Translations under genes and position numbers: made by a program
Shown: in pieces, positions 55,315 through 64,000 of the stretch
Numbering within the stretch: position 1 is the first letter of the stretch
How the letters are laid out: each line of letters begins with the position of its first letter
Origin: Tubulanus polymorphus
Lineage: Eukaryota; Nemertea; Palaeonemertea; Tubulaniformes; Tubulanidae
Length of the DNA stretch: 64,000 nt
Direction of reading: 5' to 3'
Assembly: GCF_964204645.1 (NCBI RefSeq)
Contig: NC_134031.1
Location: 2,339,001 to 2,403,000 of the forward strand
The notes under the pieces: model-generated
The model's database searches: none
Told to the model about the DNA's origin: nothing
Seen by the model: the letters and a program-made list of their open reading frames with translations, nothing else

Positions 55315-57990
55315 CCTGAGGTGGAGGTGTAATTTTCATGAAATAAAATATCAGATAAATACTTCATTTTTAATCCGAATTTTAAATGCCCCAGGCCAAC
55401 AATAATGTCATGCACAGATTTCATGAACATTAATTTCTGAATGTTTTGAGCAAACAAATTCAACACATGTCTCGTATCGATGTCGAAATCTCGATCCATC
55501 ACCCTGAAAGGCTCATATCGCATCGAAAACAGCCCAGTTTCCAGACGAAAACATATTCTTCATGTTTTGTCTAGACAGACTGGAATTCTAATAGGGATTC
55601 GATATCAATTTTCGAAAGGCTTTTTAATGCATTTTGCAGCGTTTCAAACAAAACATTGAAAAAAACAACTGTCGAACCGCCGGGGACCCGATAAACAAGA
55701 TAGATTGCCTCTTAAATCTTGTGTCATGTGTTTTACAGAAATTAAATGTTCGTTGTTTGAAAGCATCGCGTTGACTTTCCACTTGATGTAGTTCGGTTAT
55801 CACTGGCAATTATAGATTTTAGGTTTCTGGGCATTGATAAGAATTAAGCCCAGTCGATCCCCGTAATGAGTATTGACCGTGTATATCTATGATGGTGTAT
55901 GTGGTCTTGTATGGTAGTGCGCCTATATACAATTTAATAAGTTACGGAAATTTGTTATCGAATCAAGGTATCCTTACACTACGATATCGTACAAGAAGGC
56001 ATGATCTTAGATCATCTACGCCTGCAATTAGCTCTTGTTTTATGGAACATTGTTCTCAGTTTTATTTGGCAAGCTCGTGCAGTGTTAATGATCTATAAGC
56101 GGGCTTTAGAAACTCATTTTCATACGTAAAAGACATTTTAGTTGATATTTGCCTTGTGTCTGTGAATGATTTGTTCAGCATGTTTACAGTGCATTATACA
56201 TCTTCATCGTATGTACATCACTTTAAAGCATTGGAATAAAGCGATATATATATAAGATAAGTAACGATAACAATATTGATAATCTGCGTGTATATGAAAT
56301 CGGTTGAAGTTTACACAAGGCGTTTGCGAGTTTGATAACATTGCAATGGGGTTATATTATCGAAATTTTCTGTGATAAAGAACCGCGCGAAGCTGTAAGA
56401 CCAAAGTCACCGACGGACAACCATTTTCTTCCCACCCAGTGCGGTTCCGTTTTGAGTAGTCATTTTACTGCTATATAACTCTTAACTGGGATTCTTTTAG
56501 ACGCAATGCGCTTTGAACGGTTAATATCTGGATTTAACACCGCATAAATCTCTTCATTAAATCATTGATTCCTGTGTTAGCCTTCCCGTTTAATATTAAT
56601 GCCGATTGCCACGACAGAGCAGACGACAGAGCAGACGACAGGCGCTCATAAACTTCAACTAAACCAATGAACTGTATTTTATTTCCCGGTGAAACGAATC
56701 GGTTAATCGCGTCTAAACGCAATTTGTCAATTCGACATCGAGCGCTGTTTGTTCTCGAGAAGATAAAAAAAGGTTTTATGCGGCTATGAAAAGCTTGTCG
56801 TCGAATACGAAGACGAATGGACGGTCTATCGACGACTGTAGGGCGCGGATTATTTTCATATTTCCGAATCACGTAATGTTTCGTCATCAAACTAGACCTA
56901 ACCAGCGTATTTGATAACGACCGATTTTCTTAGTACGAGCGATAAAGATTCTTCAACTCAGACAGCGCCGTCAGTCAGACATCGTGTTAGGTTCGTTTCC
57001 CGTTGCGATTGGATTTTGCTTAACATACTCCCCGAACCTAATGAGGTTCGAATCCACGACAATAAACGATATGATATTTTCATTTCTATAATGGCATACC
57101 GGTAATCACCAGTTGGCGCAAATCGACAACACACTGGGTTATTCGTGAAAATCAGTTCATTTTCGATGAAATTTGGACTTGAATTTTTAGGCCGCCCAAT
57201 CCGAAAATCATCAAACTTAGGACATCTGATAGATATAAGATTTGTTTTCTCACTCGGTGTTTTGTATAGATTTCTCTGAAAAATGATTTTGACGTTTGAA
57301 TATCAAAGATGCTGCAAGGCAGAAAACCCGTTATTGCAGCTTTGCAGCTTTGGTGTATCTTAATTGAACAGCAACTTTCAAAGATCCTTCCAATTACGTC
57401 ACCAGTATTTGCAAGCCACCAATGCATATATGTCACAGACAAACGCGCTAAAATAAAAACAATTTATATTTGCGATCGCGTGTTTATCCATCGACGGATT
57501 GTCTTTCTGAAGAACAGAAAAGTTTTTCTATCCAGACAGATAAGAAAGAATTGACTTTCGATAACGCTCCGAGCTGAATATTCGTGTCATATATATGTAT
57601 ATATATATATATGTGACTGTTTCGGAATAACATGGGCGAACAAATAATGGGCTTTATGAAGGAAACTGATGATGGATTCTAATACGCACGTACTGGGACT
57701 TTATCGACTGGAAAAACCTGCAGTCAACATCCGATATATGTAAACAGTTTTTGTGAATTATCTATATACAATTGAACATTCTTTTTCACTTAATCGAGAC
57801 GAAAATTTTCATCGCGATCAAGACGACGAAAACAGGGAAATTAATTGTATCTTTCACTTTAAATACTTTAATCTTTCCTTTCGCATGTATTATATATAAG
57901 AGGCTTGTATTTGGATGTGTTGGATGTGTTCACTAAATGGATGGATAAATATGCCCGTCAACAAAAAAAACGGAAATTAATTAATGGCAA
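55315..57990. other. Non-coding stretch
   Basis: Contains a doubled GACAGAGCAGAC unit near 56612-56640 and a short TA tract near 57587-57612. A 118-codon minus-strand frame (56534-56890) crosses the doubled unit and has no domain. Confidence 0.4.
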
Positions 57991-58545
57991 ACTTTAGTTT
58001 TGGCGGGGCGAATCTAGGATTTTCAAGGGGGTGCTCTGCTGGTCACCCCCCCCCCTCCCCACAACACTTTGACGAATTAGTGCAATTTTCATGCATTCTG
58101 GGCGTTTCAGGCACTGTTTAATCTTTTTATCGTTTTATATCTAGAATGTATCTTCTACTTAAAAATGTAGCGCTGAAAAACTGAAAATGAATATTACGAG
58201 AAATTTTCCAAATTTCAATTCATTTCATAAGAAAGCATGTTTTACGAATATTTACAAACAGAACAAAAATAAAATTGAAAAGGCTTTCTTATGTGATTTA
58301 GGAACAAAATTAAAATTGAGAAGGCTTTCTTATGTGATTTAGGAACAAAATTAAAATTGAGAAGGCTTTCTTATGTGATTTAGGAACAAAATTAAAATTG
58401 AAAAGGCTTTCTTATGTGATTTAGGAACAAAATAAAAATTGAGAAGGCTTTCTTATGTGATTTAGGAATAACATAACACTTGGGCTTATCGCGGAGATGG
58501 GAGTTAGAGTAGCTGGGGTGCTCGAAAGCCCGCGCCTGCGCGGCT
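57991..58545. mobile_element. Possible non-autonomous element with a minisatellite core
   Basis: The left part has GGCGGGGCGAATCTAGGATT followed by TTCAAGGGGGTGCT, a layout I associate with ends of some DNA elements. The right part, read on the minus strand, has GGAGCCGCGCAGGC..., GGGCTTTCGAGCACCCC. The two ends share only a rough pattern, so terminal repeats are not proven. The core holds the 41-bp tandem array and a C-rich run (ten C, T, four C) near 58036. Confidence 0.25.
58261..58470 (+). repeat. 41-bp minisatellite, five copies
   Basis: The word AAGGCTTTCTTATGTGATTT starts at 58280, 58321, 58362, 58403 and 58444, an exact 41-base period. The joining segment is AGGAACAAAATTAAAATTGA(G/A), with only one to three differences between copies. 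No frame of note crosses it. High similarity suggests recent amplification. Confidence 0.95.
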
Positions 58546-59907
58546 CCACTTTAAGCCTGTGAATGTCAGGATATAGTCAGTAGTTAAATGTATTACGTTT
58601 AAGAGAAGAGTGAAGACCATAACGAAGGAAGCTGCGTGATTGATGATGACCTTTCGCCCGATTTCAAAAACCGCAAATCAATTCTGGCTCAGAGAACAGA
58701 GAACAAATTATCTTCGTTATACAAAGTGTTAATTAATATATTGACGGTGAGAAATTAGACGTTCGCGAGACAAATATGAAGAAAAAAAAATATACGTAAG
58801 AAATGATTTATTACTGGATCTCAGGCGCCGAGCTCTAGCCGTCTAAATAATTAATTAGTTTGAGGTTATAGGCGATTAATACGGTTGTTTTATAGAAATT
58901 ATTTTCATCCTTAGGAAATTTATTAACTTAGAATTCAGTTTGATGGTTTTCGATTGTTTGACTGTAGATCAAAATTCAAACGGTATGACCTTTCAGATAT
59001 TTTCCAATTTTCATCGATTCCAAAATATTCCTTTAAGAAAAAGATGAATTATTGCTGCTGGTAATCTCGGTCAATTCAATACAACTGACAAACGCACAGA
59101 AAATAGTACAGACCGGGTACCACTTAGAAATTAGTGTATTGAACCAACGTATGAATTTAACAAGAAAGTTAAGTCCGCGCATTAAGAGTGCTTTTGCTGT
59201 TGTTTGCAAAGTCGACTAACACTAGTTTCGAATAATTAATTCCTTGGCTTCTAAGAACTACAAGAACCAATTTAAAACTAACGGTTTTTAGCACGGGTGC
59301 GTGCGCACAAAGCGCAGCCTCTTCCTGTGTGCGTCGGATTTTACCTAAGCTGGATTAGATACGCTTAATCCATAGATTAATTGCATACCTTCACGGGGTG
59401 GGGATTAAAATAAAATCGATCAAAGACGTTATGTCGCGAGAAAGGGATTTACAAATAAAATGGATGAGCGTGCTTAGATGTTATCTAAGGCGCAGCAGCA
59501 GCACGGGAGAACAGTGGGGCTCATTGTCGGTACCGAGGACGATTTCAGGCGCACCTGGTACAAAATAAATCACTTGCAGATAAGATGATCTAATGAGAAA
59601 AAGATAAGTATTCGGATATCAAATACCCGTAGACGCCAGCCGCCGCCGTCGCTGGATGTCACAGAACGATCTAAAACTCCAACAGAAATGCTGCCTTCCG
59701 TGAACTAAATGCTGGACGCACAAATATCGTCGTTGAATCATTTCGTCGCGTTGAAAAATTCTAAAAGTTTACTAGTTCATGATTGGCTAGTCGGTAGCTC
59801 GATACTTTAAACCAATCAGGATACAGTTCCAGTCGCTGTAAACCATTATATGCCTTCAGACATAGATTGATCGAAATGAACTGATTTTTACGAGCTGATT
59901 TATGCAC
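58546..59907. other. Non-coding stretch
   Basis: AT-rich, no frame of note, nothing recognised. Confidence 0.45.
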
Positions 59908-59956
59908 TGGCTGGCTGCTGGCTGGCTGCTGGCTGGCTGGCTAGCTGGCTGGCTGG
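59908..59956 (+). repeat. (CTGG)n-type array
   Basis: GGCTGGCTG and CTGGCTGG units repeat for about 50 bases with small variations. The antisense frame gives a Ser/Ala/Gln-rich tail (QLASQPAASQQPAS) that is not a protein feature. Confidence 0.85.
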
Positions 59957-60149
59957 ATAAAATGCGTAAGAATATGCCGTGAATGTCGGCCACGAATCTG
60001 TGTAAAAGCGTAACCATTTAACACATATACACACACAGCGTCGAATAATCAAATCAGCGAAATCTCGCGGGGAAAAGAAACCACTTTTTCCGAGCAATTT
60101 CGTTTCAATTCGATTGTCTGGCGAGGAGAGCAACGCGAGCGCCTGTGAC

Positions 60150-60165
60150 GTCGAATCGATTCGAC
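60150..60165. repeat. 16-base perfect palindrome
   Basis: GTCGAATCGATTCGAC equals its own reverse complement. It lies in a CpG-rich patch (about 60050-60500). It could be a dimeric protein-binding site, but no gene start is visible. Confidence 0.5.
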
Positions 60166-60734
60166 GCATTTAAAGTCTAATCGGGCGACGATAAGAAGTT
60201 GTTCGCCAGCTTGTCGATGCCGTGTAAATTGTAGCGACCGTTTGATCGAGTAGTCGTAAATGAGTTGAATAGAAAAACGGCAACGAACCGACGAGCGACA
60301 GACAATGAATAACCATGACTGCTATTGAATGCAGGTAATCATCAGGACGGCTCCTGCTCCCAGTTTCTCGAATTTATCTACCGTGCGTTCGCTGTCCGAG
60401 TTATTTAGTGAACTGACGTATGTACGTGACCATCAATAAAAAAATCGACTAGCCCTGGGCGGCGGTGACGGACGACGCCGCGCCGGAAGAGCAATAGTTA
60501 AGAAACTATTTGCGACGAGAAGAGCACTATAGAAACCACTTGATTAGCCATCTATACTGCCACTTCCGTCCGCATACAGCAAATTGATACGTCGTCCATA
60601 AAATATGATGAGAGAGCAATACAGGAATATATACGTGCGGCATAGCAGTCGAAAACACATTGCGGACAGGAGAAAACAAGAGAAAACATCAATCTTTTTA
60701 GGTCGAGATTATTTCACAATTTCTGCGGCAGGTC

Positions 60735-60900
60735 AATAAGTAGGAAATCCCACCAGAAAAAAAAAGATCTTATGTTCTGTTCATAGTTGTTGATATATTT
60801 CTGCGATGGTTCGACAGTATGATCGATGATGGCTATTAGCTAAAAGCCGAAACGTTTCTGAAATATTTACATCTAAACACAATGTTTCGCCTTTTCTCTA
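60735..60900 (-). repeat. Decayed relative of the 22.56 kb MITE-like element
   Basis: Read on the minus strand, GAAACGTTTCGGCTTTTAGC followed by TAATAGCCATCATCG matches the interior of the element at 22.56-22.70 kb. An AAATCCCA word lies at the expected side, but the 19-bp terminal repeats are gone. Confidence 0.5.
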
Positions 60901-63900
60901 AATTTATTGTGCCATTTTCTACTCGTAGCGTCCTATGTGTGCTGATTAACGGTATCTTTCTGTACATAGCCGAACCGGATATTGTAATCCGGCACTGAGA
61001 TTTGAACCGTTATGTTTCAGGTAACGTGTTGTTCAGTGAAGATTTCTCCATGTCATCGGCCGAAGACTCAACGATACAGTACTTATCGATGTTTTCTGTT
61101 TTCTGGCGCGCCATATTTCGAAACAAAGTTTTTCTGTTTGTGGTTTAGTTTTTCTGTTTGAAACGTGTTTTTCGATTGTTATTATTATAATTGCGCGCGC
61201 ATAGCTTCCGTCACAATTATAGTTCATTCACCTCGATATGATATATAGATCATGATTGCTACAACGGACAGCCATACCAGTTTGAAGCCTGGACAATGTC
61301 AGACCGTATCATGATTAGTTTTATATATGACCTGCATGTGAATTATGATACGTCGAGGGATATTATACGTGACGATAACGGTCAGAATTAAGTTTGTCAT
61401 CGGGAAATAGAATCATCTATACACTTCAGCCCCGGGCGCCATTTGTCATCTGATAAAGTCAACCACTACCCCCTCCCTCCCCGGGAGAGGCTGATATCCC
61501 CGATATTTTCGCCGCGGTAAAATGACCACGTCCTCGAGTCTCCGTGGAGCGAACTCTTGTCATAGATGCATGAAATTCATTTTATTTATCATAAATCAAA
61601 ATCGTAAATAGAAAAAAGGATCACCGATAAAACAGTAAAGGAAAAAGTGAACTAATCTAATATCTACAAAGTGAAAAATAGATACATTCAATATTCTTTA
61701 AGTGATATTTACAAATCTTTTAAATCGATATTTAAAAGAATTGGTTTGTTGGAATTAATGAAGGCCGAAAGGAAAGTATCTAGGTTTAGATTTATTATGT
61801 CATATCTAATTCTTAGTAATCCTTAAGTTTACAGTATGAAAGAAAATGGGTTTCGTTGCCAGTAACTTTAAATTTGTAAGATAATGATGAATGTTGAATG
61901 ATTACTCCACAAGGTAAGAGGAACCACGGAGTTTGCGGTATCATGTTCTTCCAAAATTGTACTGTTTCAATTAATTTTTTGGACCGAAGTCTTTAAACTA
62001 GACTAGAACATTTAGGTATACGTTAAATAAGACCGAGCTGTTCCTCCGTTGTTTGGTCTGATAGCGCGTTTCGATGACGCAGGGCGCTCATGGTGTCTAG
62101 AGGCTGATCTCGTACTTTGTTGATATTGACTGAAATGGAGACGATATTACGGTGACTGAATATGTTTTCTCTTCCGATATGTCCACCTGAACCAGACACA
62201 AATACCGATCTATTCTGATATCTGATACAACAGCACTGAGGGCAACTAATGATTGCTGTACTGCATCCACTTGCTTCAAGCTAAACGGGTTTTGCACCAA
62301 AAATCCCCGGCAGACATCAGACACCAGTTTCTTGCGATTCATGATTTACGGCGTTATGTGATGAGAGATGATGGTAACGCGAGTATCCTCCAACATCATT
62401 ATTGTTGCACGACGCTTAAAGCAAGCATCAGGTTTACTATTTCATTCGGCCAATTAAGCGAAAGACTGATTAATGTACGCATCTAGTTTTTTCTGGCATT
62501 GATTTGTTGCTAATGAAATATTTCTGTTGTATTAGTGGACGTTGTACACCACCTGGTTGTTAATACTGAGAGCCGATTTACGAAAGCCGGGTTAGCAAGG
62601 CGAGCAACAGCCACTTAACAGCAAGCTTCCGTGAAGCCTCAAAGAGTTCTGAAGCTTGTTAAATTCTGTGTCTAGATGCATTGGTCTATCATTGGCCGTC
62701 TGATATAAACTGGCCGCCTTTCAAGATCTCATCATACTATTAAAGCAGTGGAGATAATCGTCGATGAAAGCATTCTTCATTAGTCGGTTTTTGAGATTGA
62801 AATGCTTATAATTTGATTAATGGCTTAAGATGTTTTTCTTTCATTTGTTTTGCTTTCGTGTTTAGCCTTATCGAACTCAATTTCAAGCCGAATATACAAC
62901 TAGATCGGTATAGAGGCAAATATCTACCATTCTGAAGTCTATACCGATATCAGAGTATTTTCCCTGGGAACCAGGTTGGTTGGGCGCCCTGTATAAGCGG
63001 CTAAAGTGCGCGAGTCGCATTAGATTGGATTAGGTATCTTCGTTATAGAATTGAGCTGCGCGATACGCGATACATCCAGCAACTTAATTAACATGTCAAT
63101 CACCGATGGACCGAGTTAAGAATATCATTTCTTTTTGCCGATAAAATTCACCTCGTCGTCGAACGGGAGAAGAAGCCTCATATAGTATCCCCTCTAGTAA
63201 TAATACTCGATCGTACGGGTTTTCCGCGCGGTGTTTGTCCGTTCAAAAAGAAAACATACCTAAACCTGATGTTGAGACTTTTTTTCTCGTCGGTGTCGTT
63301 TCAATTCGTGATTAATTCATCACCGGTTTTACGACGCCAGACAACGAAGGTCAAGGTCGTCGATCCTCTTCAGACGACGACAACGCTTCGTTTAATCCCT
63401 CGTAAATACCCTTAAATGTTCTTACCGAACGGGGGGATACCGAACGTGCTTATTTTAGGTGGATTTCTGGAGTGGCGGTAATTTCGATAGACCAGCGACG
63501 GTTCTAATTATAGCGATGAATCAATTTTTGCAGCTTTCCCCGATGGAAAAAAATAAGGACTACGAAATCATAAGTCGACAATAGTAGAGATTTCCAGTTC
63601 CAAAAATGATGGCAAGAAATCTCGTGTCGCAAGTTTCAGCTCGTTTCGATCAAGAGACGCGAAAAATATGAAAAGTTGCTAAAGAGTTTATTTTTCTGTT
63701 CAGGCGTATGCATGATCGCAATCATAATGCGCTTCATCTCAGTTTGCGCTTCTCGCCATTACGACGAAGCTACGAACGTCTGGTTTTGAAAGCGAATTTT
63801 TCAATCCTCACGACGCGTTAAGTCTTCAGTTTCGTTTCGATGATCTAAGAGAGCAACAGTCACTTAAATCTTATAAACAGATTGTAAAATCTCGCACATC

Positions 63901-64000
63901 ACGCGTAATGATAAACCAGACGAGTGGGAGCCATTCGCTTGACTCGTGCACATGCATATGTATGGGCTTTTTCGACAGCATTTTTGACACAAAGGCGCTT
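60901..64000. other. Non-coding stretch to the window end
   Basis: Overlapping opposite-strand frames at 62097-62342 and 62253-62486 have no domain. No array, RNA gene or exon is supported. An exon of a gene reaching beyond the window cannot be excluded. Confidence 0.4.

Noticed and set aside
57030-57075. GGTTCGAATCC as a tRNA gene
   Set aside because: The T-stem does not pair around the loop and no D-arm or acceptor stem is found upstream.
59900-60169. 89-codon frame with a Ser/Ala/Gln-rich C-terminus
   Set aside because: The tail is the CTGG array read in frame; the rest has no motif.

Overview
This window reads as intergenic or intronic DNA from an invertebrate animal, plausibly a marine lophotrochozoan such as a mollusc. 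The reasons are spliced genes with GT-AG introns, AT-rich DNA without strong CpG depletion, many microsatellites and short dispersed repeats, almost no long open frames, and a transposon type that I know mainly from aquatic invertebrates. The species cannot be named from the sequence alone.

The only well-supported protein-coding content is one DNA transposon of roughly 4.8 kb at about 10.4-15.2 kb. It carries two convergent spliced genes. The rightward gene joins two exons (10516-10723 and 11056-12218) into a 456-residue THAP + helix-turn-helix + DDE transposase, with all three acidic catalytic residues visible and no stop or frameshift. The leftward gene (14859 down to 13012) has four exons that join in phase into at least 485 residues. 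It carries a SWIM zinc finger followed by a YqaJ / lambda-exonuclease-type nuclease with an intact E...D...ExK core. This pairing matches the two-gene ISL2EU/IS4EU-type elements as I remember them. Both frames look intact, so the copy is probably young. The 5' exon of the nuclease gene and the exact element ends could not be fixed.

The other ~59 kb has no convincing host exon. It holds three families of short dispersed repeats: R1, about 90 bp, with copies or fragments near 1.9, 2.6, 4.1, 17.2, 20.8, 23.4, 34.1, 47.8 and 50.4 kb; R2, up to about 260 bp, at 19.2, 24.5 and 45.9 kb; and R3, a GTTAACT-rich repeat at 19.6, 32.6, 44.2 and 53.9 kb. There are two inverted-repeat elements side by side at 22.56-22.70 and 22.88-23.10 kb, possible retroposon tails at 36.1 and 41.6 kb, a perfect 13-bp-stem palindrome at 42.95 kb, and several tandem arrays: (AT)n at 26.3 kb, (ATATG)21 at 32.8 kb, a ~80-100 bp unit at 36.5 kb, a 196-bp duplication at 18.1 kb and a 41-bp minisatellite at 58.3 kb.

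Two short open frames at 6.4-7.1 kb are listed as weak candidates. I found no rRNA, convincing tRNA, CRISPR array or bacterial-type operon.
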